From: Lysobacteraceae bacterium
GTDB lineage: Bacteria > Pseudomonadota > Gammaproteobacteria > Nitrococcales > AK92
NCBI GenBank assembly: GCA_012523465.1
Contig: JAAYIK010000012.1
Span: 41,806 to 105,805 of the forward strand
Direction: 5' to 3'
DNA length: 64,000 nucleotides
Made by a program: the position numbers and the translations under genes. Numbering within the stretch: the first letter of the stretch is position 1; each line of letters starts with the position of its first letter. Below are positions 9,336-19,810 of this stretch, in pieces. Below the pieces are notes generated by a model. That model saw only the letters and a program-made list of their open reading frames with translations. It ran no database searches and was not told where the DNA came from.

Positions 9336-10061
9336 TTACGCGGCCAGGGTGCGCAGCAGCAGCAGCGACAGGGTATTGAGCGCGGCATGGGCGAAGATGA
9401 CCGGCCACAGCGTGCCCCAGCGCAGCGCCAGGCGGGCGAACACCAGCCCCACCACCGCGGTCTGCAGCACGCCGAACCAGCCCTGGTAAAAATGTCCCAG
9501 CCCGAACAGCGCCGAGGACAGGATCACCGGGGCCCAGGTGCCGGCCAGCAGGCTGCGGCAGCGGGCCAGCAGAAAGCCGCGCGCCAGCACTTCCTCGTAA
9601 AAGCCGACCACCAGCATGGCAACGGCGATAGTCGCGGGTGAAACCTCCGCCGCCAGCAGGCCGGCCACCCCGGCAAGCCCCTGCTGATGCTGCTGCAGCA
9701 GCTCCGGTGCCACCGCCGCGCTGACCAGGCCAATCGCCAGATTGACGAGGAAGATCAGCAGCAGGGCCGCCACCCCCAGGGCGGGATCACGCAGCCGCAA
9801 GGGCCGCAGGCCGATATCGCGCCACCGCTGGCCGCGCTGCCCTAGCAGCCAACGTAGCGCCAACAGCACCAGCAGCCCCTGCAGGGCCAGCACCCCCAGC
9901 ATGGGCAGGTCAAGGCGCGCCGTCAGCAGGCGCCCCATCAGCGGGGCCGCCAGGGCGGCCGCGACGAAGAACGCGAGCGCCAGGAGTATGTCCACCAGGG
10001 CTTGCAGCGGAGGCAGCGAGCGCAGCGTCCCCGGCTCGTGCAGTTGAGGCGATGCATCCAT
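9336..10061 (-). CDS. CPBP family intramembrane metalloprotease (CAAX protease/abortive-infection family)
   Basis: A polytopic membrane protein of about 241 residues. It carries the three family motifs in order: EE-x3-R (YEEVLARGF), FGLGHFYQG, and a terminal H-x3-N (FAHAALN). At least six hydrophobic helices are apparent. The family includes prenyl-protein proteases and bacteriocin-immunity proteins; the substrate is unknown here. The start at MDASPQ was chosen over an upstream ATG that would add 33 non-membrane residues. The ribosome-binding site is weak for both, so the start is uncertain. Confidence 0.83.
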   Translation of the reverse strand: MDASPQLHEPGTLRSLPPLQALVDILLALAFFVAAALAAPLMGRLLTARLDLPMLGVLALQGLLVLLALRWLLGQRGQRWRDIGLRPLRLRDPALGVAALLLIFLVNLAIGLVSAAVAPELLQQHQQGLAGVAGLLAAEVSPATIAVAMLVVGFYEEVLARGFLLARCRSLLAGTWAPVILSSALFGLGHFYQGWFGVLQTAVVGLVFARLALRWGTLWPVIFAHAALNTLSLLLLRTLAA

Positions 10062-10192
10062 ATATGAAACTTCAGGGTCGTGATTGCTCAGGCATGTTAT
10101 GGTTGGCAGGATCAGGGATGGCAACCGGACCAGGCCAATGACGGCCCTTGAGGGCACCATGTCGCCGGCCCGCCCGGCTTGGAGGACGAATC

Positions 10193-10561
10193 ATGCGGCC
10201 CGCATTCGCGATCATCTCGGCGCTGGCGCTGGTCATTGGGATCGGTGCGCCGGCCATGGCAGAGCAGCCCGCCGGCCTGTCATACCATAGCGGCAGCGGC
10301 GTGGTCATCCATTTCGGCGATGGCGGCGGACGCATCGTCAAGGATCGGCCCGGCTATCATCGCGACCGCCACGGCTATCGGCAAGGCTACCGCGACGGCT
10401 ATCGGGACGGGCGCCGCGACCGACGTCATGTCTACCGCGACGACCGCCACCGGTACCGCCCGGACCAGGACTTCGCCGCTCCGCTGCGCGAGCGTTACAA
10501 CCATCCGCGCCAAGACAGGCGGCCAGCCGCCCGGCACGGCCTCAGCGCCGGCAACCGCTAG
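10193..10561 (+). CDS. Exported protein with Gly-Tyr-Arg-Asp repeats, unknown function
   Basis: A 122-residue protein with a clear signal peptide (FAIISALALVIGIGAPAMAEQ, cleavage near residue 23). The mature part has a tandem low-complexity stretch with units like GYRxGYRDGYRDGRRDRR, followed by more Tyr/Arg/Asp/His-rich sequence. A GGAGGA site precedes the ATG. Similar short exported GYRxGY proteins occur in many proteobacteria without assigned function; nucleic-acid, polyphosphate or surface binding are guesses based on charge. Confidence 0.7.
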   Translation: MRPAFAIISALALVIGIGAPAMAEQPAGLSYHSGSGVVIHFGDGGGRIVKDRPGYHRDRHGYRQGYRDGYRDGRRDRRHVYRDDRHRYRPDQDFAAPLRERYNHPRQDRRPAARHGLSAGNR

Positions 10562-10709
10562 CGCCGCCGCCCCCGGCGCACGATTCAGCCATCCCATACC
10601 TGCCGCGCTGGCGGTTTTCCTGCTGGCCGCGCCCATACCGCCCTCGCTCTGGTCATTTGCCCCCCGGCGCCACCATGTTGTCATTGCACGCGTCAAGGAA
10701 ACATCGGTC

Positions 10710-11000
10710 ATGACGGACGGCAAGCAAGACTTGCTCCGGCTCATCTGCCGGCATCACCTTACCAACGGCAACACCCGCAACCGCAACGAAGTCGGCCGCT
10801 TCCTGGCCGCCCACAGCGACCGTGAGCTCGCCGAATCGCTGCTGCGCCACGACCCGCTCTATGCCCCCGGGAAAATCTGCACCTACGGCACTGCGGAGGA
10901 TTTCGAGCCGATCTTCGCCGACCTGCGGGCCACCTTTCCGGACTGGATGACACCCGCGGCGGATTCCCGGGACAGTCCCAAGCCGTCTCTCCCCTGCTGA
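10710..11000 (+). CDS. Small conserved-looking protein of unknown function
   Basis: A 96-residue, probably cytoplasmic protein starting MTDGKQDLLRLICRHH. It is mixed alpha/beta in character, with a central segment ESLLRHDPLYAPGKICTYGTAEDFEPIFADL. An AAGGAA site lies 9 bases before the ATG. I do not recognise a family. Codon use resembles that of its neighbours, supporting a real gene. Confidence 0.55.
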   Translation: MTDGKQDLLRLICRHHLTNGNTRNRNEVGRFLAAHSDRELAESLLRHDPLYAPGKICTYGTAEDFEPIFADLRATFPDWMTPAADSRDSPKPSLPC

Positions 11001-11374
11001 CGGCAGCGCCCGCCGTGCGGGTGATGGCCGGTCGGGCCGAGTACATCCGGCGCCAGGCCTGAAGCAGGCGCGCCCGTTGTCGACCCCGTCACGCCAATTT
11101 CACAAGGACGATGCGACGATCCCCTCGGGCGGCCGCCGCATTGACCGAGGTCAAGGTCGCGGCCGATTCCCATCCTGCCGTACCCCGGCCGCTTGGCGCC
11201 CCCGCGCAAGATCGCTACCATGGTTCCCCATGTTGCAGCACAGCAAAGGACGCTGCCTGCCGCCGCCCTCGGCTAACCCGGCTGGCGGCTGCGTCACCCA
11301 TCGATCGCTCCGCCGCGCATGGCGCGGCAAGCCAGAACTTTGCAAGCAATGTTCAAGAAACAGAGGTTCCCCGA
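11001..11374. other. Intergenic region, no gene seen
   Basis: These 374 bases upstream of the cytochrome b561 gene contain only frames that look like composition artefacts. No terminator with a T-run and no clear promoter can be picked out. Confidence 0.5.
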
Positions 11375-11911
11375 ATGAACGATACCCCGAATCGCTACGG
11401 CGTCATCTCGCGCGCCTTTCACTGGCTCATGGCCGTCCTGATCCTGCTGCAGTTCATGAAGTTCTTCGACCGCATCAGCGACGGCGAGCACTGGATCGGC
11501 CAGACCATCGTGCCGACCCACGGCTCCTTGGGCCTCATCCTGCTGGTGCTGGTGGTGCTGCGAGTACTGTGGGCGGTGAAGCAGCGCGGGCAGCGCCCGG
11601 TGGTGGAAGGAGCACTGGCGACTTTTGCCAAGGTCGGTCACGGGCTGCTGTACCTGTGCATGATCCTGATGCCCGTCACCGGCGCCCTGTTCGTGCTCGG
11701 CCGAGGCTATCCGTTGCGCTTCTTCGGCACCCCCATCATCCCGGGCAGCGGCACCCAGACCGACTGGATGATCGCCCTGGGCAACCTGCACTCGCCCATC
11801 GCCTGGCTGTTCCTGCTGCTGGTGCTCGGCCACGTCGCCGCCGCCGTGTACCACCACCTTGCCCTCAAGGACGACACCCTGCGGCGTATGCTCGGCCGCG
11901 CTGCCGGCTAG
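11375..11911 (+). CDS. Cytochrome b561 family protein
   Basis: A 178-residue integral membrane diheme b-type cytochrome that would transfer electrons from quinol or NADH-linked donors to a periplasmic partner. Four helices carry the expected histidines: one in SRAFHWLMAVLIL, one in PTHGSLGLILL, one in VGHGLLYLCMILMPVTG, and one in LHSPIAWLFLLLVLGHVAAAVYHH. AGAGG precedes the ATG at 11375; upstream extensions of the frame lack family similarity. No partner such as a YceI protein is next to it. Confidence 0.88.
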   Translation: MNDTPNRYGVISRAFHWLMAVLILLQFMKFFDRISDGEHWIGQTIVPTHGSLGLILLVLVVLRVLWAVKQRGQRPVVEGALATFAKVGHGLLYLCMILMPVTGALFVLGRGYPLRFFGTPIIPGSGTQTDWMIALGNLHSPIAWLFLLLVLGHVAAAVYHHLALKDDTLRRMLGRAAG

Positions 11912-12180
11912 GCCGACCTCCGCGCCCGACCGGGCGGCTCGCCGCTGAGCCGCCCGCCTCACCCTTCCCGTTGGCCGCAGCCCCGCCTGCGCCGACCTTT
12001 CCCTAGCGAGCGCGTCCCGAGCCGGTTCTGCAGCGGCCCCCTGTGCGCTGCGCCCACGGCCTCGCCCCCGGCGCCAGGCCAGGCTTGTCATTCCTGCCGC
12101 AACCCCTAGAAAAGCCGGTTGTCCGCCGACGGCCGACACGTCTTTGCCTTGGCCGTGCTCGCAACCAGGGGAGTGCTCGC

Positions 12181-12975
<795 letters not shown>

Positions 12976-13332
12976 TCCGAATCGCCGCTGGCGAGGGGCG
13001 GGCGTACTCGCTGCCGGGCGCACCCGTCGCCCTTGCCGGCGGCCATGATCCAGTCCGCCACGCTAGCCGGTGACCGCGCCGGCAGTTTTCTGACGCCGAT
13101 CCGCGGCTACAACCTGAGCACCCGGCGCGTCGTGTTCGATTAGGCCCGCAAAAGGAAAGGGAAGGTTGCCCCTCCCTTTCACTATTCCGTACCCCCGTAA
13201 GGGACACCGCATCGGCACAAGTAGCGCTGACCACCACCGGCCATGTCCCTTTGGTTCTTGGGGGCCGCTGCGTTACCATTTGATCATTCGGTGTTATCGT
13301 ATCGAGCTTGATCCGGGGCGGGAGGTGACGCC
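12976..13332. other. Intergenic junction region with inverted repeats
   Basis: There is no convincing gene in these 357 bases. A 32-codon open frame at 13045-13143 may be the broken end of a former gene. An 8-bp perfect inverted repeat, AAGGGACA / TGTCCCTT, is at 13199-13206 and 13244-13251. The base composition becomes less GC-rich from about 13150, marking the left edge of foreign DNA. Confidence 0.45.
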
Positions 13333-13674
13333 ATGTACAAGATGCCACAAATCACGCCAATCAACGTAGCGACGCTCTACAACCGGGCGCAGGCCTCGGC
13401 CAACTACGAGGCGGCGCTGTCTTGGGAGCGGTACGCCAACAAGCTCAAGAAGCGCCTCCAGGCCGCCAACGAGACCATTGAGCAGCAGCGCGCCCTGATC
13501 GAGCGGCTACAAAACGAGCTTCAGAAGACGAAGGAAAACCTCAAGGGAAGGATAGCGGTCTCTAAGGCTTTGATGGCACAAAGGGATGCACTCATAAAGA
13601 ATCCTTCTATCTCTAAGGAAGAACTTAAAAAGATAGGTGAGGAGATAATTGATCAAGAACTCGGCAGCAAGTAA
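13333..13674 (+). CDS. Coiled-coil protein of unknown function, mobile-element associated
   Basis: A 113-residue protein. Residues about 35-80 form a strongly predicted heptad-rich helix (KLKKRLQAANETIEQQRALIERLQNELQ in pieces), followed by a Lys-rich tail ending KEELKKIGEEIIDQELG. A good site (GGGAGGTGAC) precedes the ATG. Codon use is more A/T-tolerant than the neighbours, and the gene converges on a truncated conjugation gene, so it is probably part of the same acquired element. No family is recognised. Confidence 0.65.
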   Translation: MYKMPQITPINVATLYNRAQASANYEAALSWERYANKLKKRLQAANETIEQQRALIERLQNELQKTKENLKGRIAVSKALMAQRDALIKNPSISKEELKKIGEEIIDQELGSK

Positions 13675-13707
13675 TGCTTAAGAGTTTTTACTCCTAAGCA
13701 TTACTTT
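13670..13707. terminator. Bidirectional terminator between convergent genes
   Basis: A 15-bp stem with one mismatch (AGTAATGCTTAAGAG / CTCCTAAGCATTACT) around a T-rich 6-base loop overlaps the stop codon of the coiled-coil gene. Short T and A tracts flank it on each strand. Confidence 0.75.
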
Positions 13708-13724
13708 TCATCCTCACCTTTATC

Positions 13725-15533
13725 CTATTTTCCAAGGTTTTCGTTTACCTCATCTTTAAAGGTTTTTCTTTGACGCTCCTTTTGCACAGCATCCTGCTGT
13801 GTACGTCCGCTCCTAGTAGCACTACTTTCAGCAATCTTGTGATCCGTCGGCACCCCCAGCGCGGCGGCCTGCTCGGCGTCGGTGCGGGCACGGCGTGTGC
13901 TGCCGCCGCCGCCACCATCAGGGCCACCAGCCTTGTTGCCGTTAGGCACGCCGGGATCGCCGGTGCGGTTGATCGAAAGCGCACTCTGTGAAGCGGTGCC
14001 GGAGCTATGCACCGCCGCAATGACGCCAGCGCGCACATTACTCTCGGCTTCCTTCTCACCCAGCTGCTCGCTGCCGCCGCCAAGCCAGCGCATCGCCCGC
14101 TCCGCAATCAAGCTAATGAGTTCAAAGGAGCGGTGGGCAGTCACCACGATCATATGCACCATGATGCCGATCATAAAGATCGCCCCGACGATGCCGGTCG
14201 TGTGCTCACCATTGAGTAGCTCATAGACCGTGGGGATAAAAGTCAACTTGAGGAACTTAAAGAGGGCATGCATCACCAGCATGGCAAGATACAGCCCGAA
14301 CAGCATCAAGGTCGGGCGCGAGAGGACATTGAGCAGCAGCATGTAGCCGTTGCGGGCATGGTGCCCCGCAATCCCCTCGCCTTCCGGCATTGAGTGCGCC
14401 GCCGCCCAAATCGGGGCGGCCACCACGGACTCGACCACCATCATGATCCGGCCCGCAATACCGAAGTACCACAGGATGTACGGCACCATCGGCACGTAAT
14501 AGGCGAGCGTGCCGCCGAAGGCCATCATCGGGAACCAGGTCAGCAGGACGATGACCCAGAACTTTTCCATAATCTTGGCGATGGCATTGAGCGAGCCATC
14601 CAGCCCGGTCAGCGAGGACGCCAATTTGACGTAGAAGGTATCCTGTGCGCCCGTGGTTATCGCCAGAAGACCCAGATAGGCAATCATGACCGCCCAGCCG
14701 ATATTAAGAATCTGGTGCCCCATGTCCATGATGGCAAGCTCTGGGGCTTCGCGATCGTTCATAAAGGAAGTGATCTTCTCCGCCAGCCAGGGCGCAAAGT
14801 TGATCGCGCTTGTGACCTTATCGAGCGCTTTCGAGAGAATCCCGTCATCACCGCTCATCGAGGTAATGCCGGTCTGCTGCGTGGCAAAGGCACGGCTTCG
14901 CGCGCTGCCGCTAAGCAAATCGTAAACATCATCGGCGACATAGCGCTCGAAGAAGTTGTTGACCCGACTCATCGTCTGGGCCAAGCCTTCCTGCACGCGC
15001 AGCGCCTTGATCTTGCCAATATCGGGCGCATCGATGGTAATGCCCGGCACCACGAAACGCTTGAGGGTTTCGTTGAGGCGGTTGTTCTCGATGTACCAGG
15101 CGCCAGCCAGAATGAAGCCAAACTCCTGCGAGCGGTGCGTGAAGTCATCGAGCCGCTGCTGATTACGCGCATCGACGGCCTGGTAAATGCTGGAGGCAAG
15201 CCGCCCCATCGCCTGCTCGTAGTTGTCCGCCACCCGCTCGATAAGGCCCCGGTGCGCTTCGTGGAATTCCGACAGCGACCGCCCGCTGCGTGCTGCCGCC
15301 TGCGCCAGCGGATTGAGCGCTCGAATCATCCGCTCCAGGGCGTCCTTCTGCTGTTGGTGGACACTGGCGAGCTGATCCGAGAGCACATCAACGCCACCGC
15401 TTACCCCCGATTGGGCAAAAGTGGGCGTGACCAGCTTAAGCTGAATGCTGCCGCAGGCTCCCGGCTCAATGCCGGACTTCTCCAGCCGCAGGCCCCGCTC
15501 GCCTGACCGTTCCTGCCGCTGGCGCTCGGCCAC
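13725..15533 (-). pseudogene. DotA/TraY-like type IVB conjugal transfer membrane protein, N-terminus lost
   Basis: The remaining part (about 600 residues) matches the C-terminal portion of the DotA/TraY family, inner-membrane proteins of type IVB secretion and IncI-type conjugation. Visible are several transmembrane helices (ILNIGWAVMIAYLGLLAI, FWVIVLLTWFPMMAFGG, MLFGLYLAMLVMHALF, GIVGAIFMIGIMVHMIVV), the PYILWYFG and WAAAHSMPEGEG regions, and a Gly/Ser-rich polar tail. Full proteins start with a signal and an extra helix and are longer. Here the sequence runs into GC-rich chromosomal DNA at about 15500, so the nominal ATG at 15533 is probably not native. No other transfer genes are present, so this looks like a relic. 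Confidence 0.75.
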
Positions 15534-15648
15534 GTCGCGGCGGCCTGCGCCACCACGCCGCCGGCAAGATCGAACTCCGCGACGCCTGCTGGGCCAAGCC
15601 GCGCCTGGCGCTTGTCAGCTTCGGCGAAAACCTGGAGGATAGGCGCGC

Positions 15649-15906
15649 ATGGATTGTCGCGTCGGCTGCGGGGCCTGCTGCATTGCCCCGTCCATCACCT
15701 CATCAATACCGGGCATGCCCGCGGGCAAGCCCGCCGGCGTGCGCTGCGTGCAGCTCGATGCCGGCAACCGCTGCCTGCTGTTCGGCGATCCGCGCCGGCC
15801 GGCGGTTTGCAGCCGCCTGCAGCCCTCGCCCGACATGTGCGGCGCCAGCCGCGCCGAGGCGATGCGGCTACTGGCGGCACTAGAGCGGGCCACGGCGCCC
15901 GGCTGA
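15649..15906 (+). CDS. YkgJ family cysteine-cluster protein
   Basis: An 85-residue small protein with the family pattern of clustered cysteines: C-x3-C-x2-CC near the start (CRVGCGACC), then a Cys in the GVRCVQLD segment, [13 protein letters not shown], and a further Cys near MCG. These are thought to bind zinc or an iron-sulfur cluster. GGAGGA precedes the ATG. Upstream, a conserved-looking frame (containing GKIELRDACWAKPRLALVS) is cut by the mobile relic, so the gene may have lost an operon partner. Confidence 0.85.
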   Translation: MDCRVGCGACCIAPSITSSIPGMPAGKPAGVRCVQLDAGNRCLLFGDPRRPAVCSRLQPSPDMCGASRAEAMRLLAALERATAPG

Positions 15907-15918
15907 GGCGTGTGGCGG

Positions 15919-16845
15919 TCAGGCCGGCCAGAACTCGGTGTCCTTGGCCATTTCCGCCCGCAACCATTCGACGAAGGCGATGACGGTCGGCTGCTGCCGA
16001 CTGCCAGGCGGGAACACCAGGTAGTAGTCGCCGCGCCCAGCCAGCACCAGGTCGAAGGGCTTGACCAGCCGTCCGGAGCGCAGATGCTCGCCGATCAGGG
16101 CCATGTGCCCCAGGCCCACGCCACGGCCGGCGATGGCCTCTTGCATCACCAACTGCATATCGCTGAAATGCAGCCCGCGCTGGCCGTCCACGCCCTCCAC
16201 GCCGGCGGCATCGAGCCAGTCCTGCCAGGTGACGTGAAAGCCCGCCAGCGCCGTGCTCTCGTTATGCAGCAGGGTGTGGTAGCGCAGGTTCCTCGGGTCG
16301 GTGAGCGGATGCTCGCCTTCCATCAGCAGCGGCGAGCAGACCGGCGTCAGTCCGTCACGCCGCAGCAGCTCGCTGGTGAGTCCGGGGTAGTTGCCACGGC
16401 CGTAGCGGATGATGACATCGAAGTTGTCTTGCTTGATGTCCGCCGGCCGCACCGTGGCAGCGATGCGGATGTCCAGGTCCGGATGCTCGGTGGCAAAGCT
16501 CCACAGCCGCGGCGCCAGCCACACGGCGGCGAAGCCGGGCGGGACGCTGACGTTGAGCACCCGCGCCTGCCCGGCGCGGCGGACGTAGTCGGTGGCCTCC
16601 GACAGCAGATCGAAGGCTTCGGTCAGCCGCGGCAGATAAGCCCGGCCGGCCGGCGTCAGCGACAGGCGGCGCGCATGGCGTTCGAACAGGGTCACGTCCA
16701 GCCAGTTCTCCAGCGCCTTGACCTGCTGGCTGATCGCGGCCGGGGTCACATACAGTTCAGCCGCGGCCTTGGCGAAGCTTTCGTGCCGAGCCGCTGCTTC
16801 GAAGGCGCGCAAGGCGTTCAATGAAGGCAGTGAGCGCGAGGACAT
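15919..16845 (-). CDS. LysR-type transcriptional regulator, GcvA-like
   Basis: A 308-residue regulator. The winged helix-turn-helix occupies residues about 6-65 (LNALRAFEAAARHESFAKAAAELYVTPAAISQQVKALE in pieces), a pattern typical of the GcvA subgroup. The rest is a periplasmic-binding-like effector domain. The gene is divergent from the candidate small RNA at 16920, whose promoter lies in the shared upstream region, so it could regulate that RNA. The effector is unknown. Confidence 0.88.
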   Translation of the reverse strand: MSSRSLPSLNALRAFEAAARHESFAKAAAELYVTPAAISQQVKALENWLDVTLFERHARRLSLTPAGRAYLPRLTEAFDLLSEATDYVRRAGQARVLNVSVPPGFAAVWLAPRLWSFATEHPDLDIRIAATVRPADIKQDNFDVIIRYGRGNYPGLTSELLRRDGLTPVCSPLLMEGEHPLTDPRNLRYHTLLHNESTALAGFHVTWQDWLDAAGVEGVDGQRGLHFSDMQLVMQEAIAGRGVGLGHMALIGEHLRSGRLVKPFDLVLAGRGDYYLVFPPGSRQQPTVIAFVEWLRAEMAKDTEFWPA

Positions 16846-16884
16846 GACTAAGATTATCTATGTCTTTTCTTTAGTTTTTCCAGT

Positions 16885-16913
16885 TTGCAGTGCAGCAAAC
16901 ACAAGGATAGATT
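16885..16913 (+). promoter_or_regulatory. Candidate sigma-70 promoter for small RNA
   Basis: TTGCAG at 16885-16890 and TAGATT at 16908-16913 are separated by 17 bases. They point rightward, into a region with no plus-strand gene before an intrinsic terminator. Confidence 0.5.
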
Positions 16914-16919
16914 AGCAGA

Positions 16920-17107
16920 CAATCGCTTAGCGGACAGCGTTGCGAGGCAAGGCAGAGCAGCTCTCCGGTGCAAGCCGGGCAGCCTGTCAGGAAGCGCAAA
17001 GGACGTTCAGACGTAGCCCCTCTTTGTTCAGAGCTTGTTGTTCTCCTCCCTGGCAGTTGGTTTTTTTGACTGCGGCGACCTTTCCCCCAAGGTCGCCTTC
17101 TTTTTTT
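16920..17107 (+). ncRNA. Candidate small RNA of about 190 nt
   Basis: A plausible promoter ends at 16913 and a strong intrinsic terminator ends at 17107, but no plus-strand reading frame with a ribosome site lies between them. The only flanking genes (LysR regulator and recR) are on the other strand, so the terminator would otherwise have nothing to terminate. The sequence holds GGA motifs near 16932, 16989 and 17000, the last two close together (CAGGAAG and AAGGACG). This is suggestive of a CsrA/RsmA-binding RNA of the RsmY/RsmZ type, but that is speculative. It does not resemble 6S RNA or tmRNA to my eye. Confidence 0.45.
17074..17107 (+). terminator. Strong rho-independent terminator
   Basis: The stem GGCGACCTT / AAGGTCGCC with a 6-base C-rich loop is followed by TTC and seven T residues, on the plus strand. 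It faces recR convergently and is the 3' end of the candidate small RNA. Confidence 0.9.
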
Positions 17108-17130
17108 CTGCTCTCAACAAAAGCTAAAGC

Positions 17131-17730
17131 TTATTGATAGCTCAGCCGGCCCGCAAATGCACGCGCCAGGGTGCCGCGATCGATGTACTCCAGCTCCCCT
17201 CCCAGCGGCACGCCGTGAGCGATGCGGGTAGCCTTGACGCCATGCGCGCGCGCCATCTCGGCAATGTACTGCGCCGTGGCCTCGCCTTCCACCGTCGGGT
17301 TGGTGGCCAGGATGACCTCCTCGACCTCGCCACCCTGCAAGCGCGCCTCCAGCTGATTGAGGCCCAGCTCGGTCGGCCCAATGCCGTCCAGCGGCGACAG
17401 GCGCCCCTTGAGCACGAAGTACAGCCCGCGGAAGTCAGTGGCCTGCTCCAGGGCATAGACATCGGCCGGGCTTTCCACCACGCACAGGACGCTGCGATCG
17501 CGCTTGGGATTAGCGCAAATCTGGCAGGTTTCCTGCTCCGACAGCGTGCGGCACTGGCGGCACTCGCCGATCCGCTCGATGGCCTGGAGCAGGGCCTCGG
17601 CTAGCCGCCGCCCGCCGGGCCGGTCGCGCTGCAGCAGCTGCAGGGCCATGCGCTGCGCCGACTTGGGCCCGACCCCGGGCAACACCCGCAAGGCTTCGAT
17701 CAGGTTCTGCAGTAGCGGAGAAAAGGCCAT
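17131..17730 (-). CDS. recR: Recombination protein RecR
   Basis: A 199-residue protein of the RecFOR pathway that helps load RecA at single-strand gaps. In order are the helix-hairpin-helix [17 protein letters not shown], the four-cysteine zinc finger CRQC...CQIC, and a Toprim domain starting [14 protein letters not shown]. The C-terminus carries the conserved [25 protein letters not shown] region. It is the last gene of dnaX-ybaB-recR, 14 bases after ybaB. Confidence 0.97.
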   Translation of the reverse strand: MAFSPLLQNLIEALRVLPGVGPKSAQRMALQLLQRDRPGGRRLAEALLQAIERIGECRQCRTLSEQETCQICANPKRDRSVLCVVESPADVYALEQATDFRGLYFVLKGRLSPLDGIGPTELGLNQLEARLQGGEVEEVILATNPTVEGEATAQYIAEMARAHGVKATRIAHGVPLGGELEYIDRGTLARAFAGRLSYQ

Positions 17731-17744
17731 GCCGCCCGGCCCGC

Positions 17745-18068
17745 TCAGAACGGCAGCTTCATGCCCGGGGGCAGCGGCAGGCCGGCGGTCATCGCCGCCA
17801 TCTTCTCCTGGCTTTCCCGCTCCACCTTGCGCACGGCGTCGTTGATGGCGGCAGCGACCAGGTCCTCGACCATCTCCTTGTCGTCCTGGAACAGCTCCGG
17901 ATCGATGGTGACGCGGCGCACCTCGTGCCGGCCGGTCATGATCACGGTCACCATGCCGCCGCCCGCTTCGCCCGTCACCTCCATGTTGGCGATCTCTTCC
18001 TGCGCCCGCTGCATTTCCTGCTGCAGCTTCTGCGCTTGTTTCATCAGATTGCCCAATCCACCTCGCAT
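17745..18068 (-). CDS. ybaB: YbaB/EbfC family nucleoid-associated protein
   Basis: A 107-residue dimeric DNA-binding protein. It has the typical [18 protein letters not shown] start, the [12 protein letters not shown] strand, [20 protein letters not shown], and a Met/Gly/Pro-rich end. The order dnaX-ybaB-recR is conserved in many bacteria. Confidence 0.96.
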   Translation of the reverse strand: MRGGLGNLMKQAQKLQQEMQRAQEEIANMEVTGEAGGGMVTVIMTGRHEVRRVTIDPELFQDDKEMVEDLVAAAINDAVRKVERESQEKMAAMTAGLPLPPGMKLPF

Positions 18069-18091
18069 GTTCGGCTCCTTGTCTTACGGCC

Positions 18092-19810
18092 TCAGTTGAT
18101 GGGTTCTATGGAATTAGGCACCAGCTCCGCCGAGAACACCTTGCGCATAGCCTCCACATTGGGATCCTGCTCTATCGTTTCGACGGCCTTGCGCTGCAGC
18201 TCGGCGCGCTTTTGCTCGGCACGCTCGGCAGGGGTTTCATGGCGCGGCTTGGCCACCTCCAGCGCCAGTGCGACAGGCGCGCCGAAATACTCGGCCAGCG
18301 CCGCCTCTAGCCGTTGGACAATGGCATCGACCCGCAAGTGCTCGTATTCGGGGGCCAGGTGCAGAGTGATGCGGTTGCCGCTGCGGCCACCCCAGGCGCA
18401 ATGCATGGCCAGCTGGCGCGGCAGGCCGTTGAGGTCGAGCCGCTCGACCAGCTGGATCCAGTCGACTGCGCCGCCCTCGTCGGCGACAGGCGCGGCCGGC
18501 TCCGGCCGCCCTGCCGACGACACCGATGCGGCCGGCGGCGTCGCCGGCGCGGATGCGGCCCGCGTCGGTGCGGGTCTTGCTGCCGGCACGGGCGCGGCCT
18601 GCGGCGGAGCCGCCGGCGCGGCCGGGGCCGTCTGCTGCTTGCCGGTCGCAGCCGGGGCCAGCGCCGCCCGCACGCTGGCCAGCGGCGACTGCTTGGGGCC
18701 GGCCGGTGCCGGCGGTACCACGCTGCCGGCCGGGCGAAACGCCAGCATTCGCAGCAACACCATCTCGAAGCCGCTGCGCGGATCGGGCGACAGCGGCAAA
18801 TCCCGCCGACCGGTGAGGGCGATCTGGTAGTACAGCTGCACGTCCTCCGGCGTCAGCCGCTCGGCCAGCGCCCGCAGCCGGGGGTAGCCGGGCTCGTCCT
18901 CCGTCAAGCTGGCAGGGACGGTCTGCAGCAAGGCCAGCTTGTGCAGCACCAGCAGCAGGTCGGCCAGGGCGTCGGAAAAATCCGGCGCCCGCTCCGCCAG
19001 GCGCGCAACCACTGCCAGCACCTGGGCGCCGTCCTCCTCGGCCAGCGCCTCCAGCAGATCGAACACGAACTCGCGCTCGATGCTGCCGAGCATGCTGCGC
19101 ACCTCGGCCTCCCGCACTGCGCCGCCGCCGTAGGCGATGGCCTGGTCCAGTAGGCTGAGCGCGTCGCGCAGGCTGCCATCGGCGGCGCGGGCGACCTCGG
19201 CCACCGCGCCAGCCTCCCAGGCGATGCCTTCGGCGTCCAGGATCTTCTGCAAGTGGGCCGCGATCTGCTGCACCGACAGCCGTTTCAGGTTGAACTGCAG
19301 GCAGCGGGACAGGATGGTAACCGGGATTTTCTGCGGATCGGTGGTCGCCAGCAGGAACTTGACGTGCGGCGGCGGCTCCTCCAGCGTCTTCAACAGGGCG
19401 TTGAAGCTGTGCGTGGAGAGCATGTGGATCTCGTCGATGAGATAGACCTTGTAGCGGCCCCGGGTCGGCGCGTACTGCACATTGTCGAGGAGCTCGCGGG
19501 TGTCCTCGACCTTGGTGCGGGAGGCGGCGTCGACCTCGATCAGATCGACGAAACGTCCCTCGGCGATCTCGCGACAGGCGGCGCAGCTACCGCAGGGAGT
19601 GGAGCTTACGCCCTGCTCGCAGTTGAGGCACTTGGCGATGATGCGAGCGATGGTGGTCTTACCGACCCCGCGGGTGCCGGTGAATAGGTAGGCATGGTGC
19701 AAGCGACCGGTATCCAGACCGTTGACGAGGGCCTGCAGCACATGCTCCTGCCCCACCATCTCGGCGAAACTGCGCGGCCGCCACTTGCGGGCGAGGACCT
19801 GGTAGCTCAT
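18092..19810 (-). CDS. dnaX: DNA polymerase III subunit tau/gamma
   Basis: A 572-residue clamp-loader ATPase. The N-terminus [21 protein letters not shown] is canonical. The Walker A motif is GTRGVGKTT near residue 45, the zinc-binding cysteines are in CLNCEQG...CGSCAAC, Walker B is in LIDEIHML, and the sensor is LSRCLQF. A Pro/Ala-rich linker (about residues 370-450) precedes the C-terminal tau region that contacts the polymerase. I saw no A-run that would support programmed frameshifting, so gamma may be absent. Confidence 0.97.
   Translation of the reverse strand: MSYQVLARKWRPRSFAEMVGQEHVLQALVNGLDTGRLHHAYLFTGTRGVGKTTIARIIAKCLNCEQGVSSTPCGSCAACREIAEGRFVDLIEVDAASRTKVEDTRELLDNVQYAPTRGRYKVYLIDEIHMLSTHSFNALLKTLEEPPPHVKFLLATTDPQKIPVTILSRCLQFNLKRLSVQQIAAHLQKILDAEGIAWEAGAVAEVARAADGSLRDALSLLDQAIAYGGGAVREAEVRSMLGSIEREFVFDLLEALAEEDGAQVLAVVARLAERAPDFSDALADLLLVLHKLALLQTVPASLTEDEPGYPRLRALAERLTPEDVQLYYQIALTGRRDLPLSPDPRSGFEMVLLRMLAFRPAGSVVPPAPAGPKQSPLASVRAALAPAATGKQQTAPAAPAAPPQAAPVPAARPAPTRAASAPATPPAASVSSAGRPEPAAPVADEGGAVDWIQLVERLDLNGLPRQLAMHCAWGGRSGNRITLHLAPEYEHLRVDAIVQRLEAALAEYFGAPVALALEVAKPRHETPAERAEQKRAELQRKAVETIEQDPNVEAMRKVFSAELVPNSIEPIN

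Noticed and set aside
16955..17000. Cobalamin-riboswitch-like stretch (CCGGTGCAAGCCGG)
   Set aside because: The remaining conserved B12-box elements are absent and no plus-strand gene follows.
18092..19810. Programmed frameshift for the gamma subunit in dnaX
   Set aside because: No run of A residues of the slippery type was seen in the coding strand.
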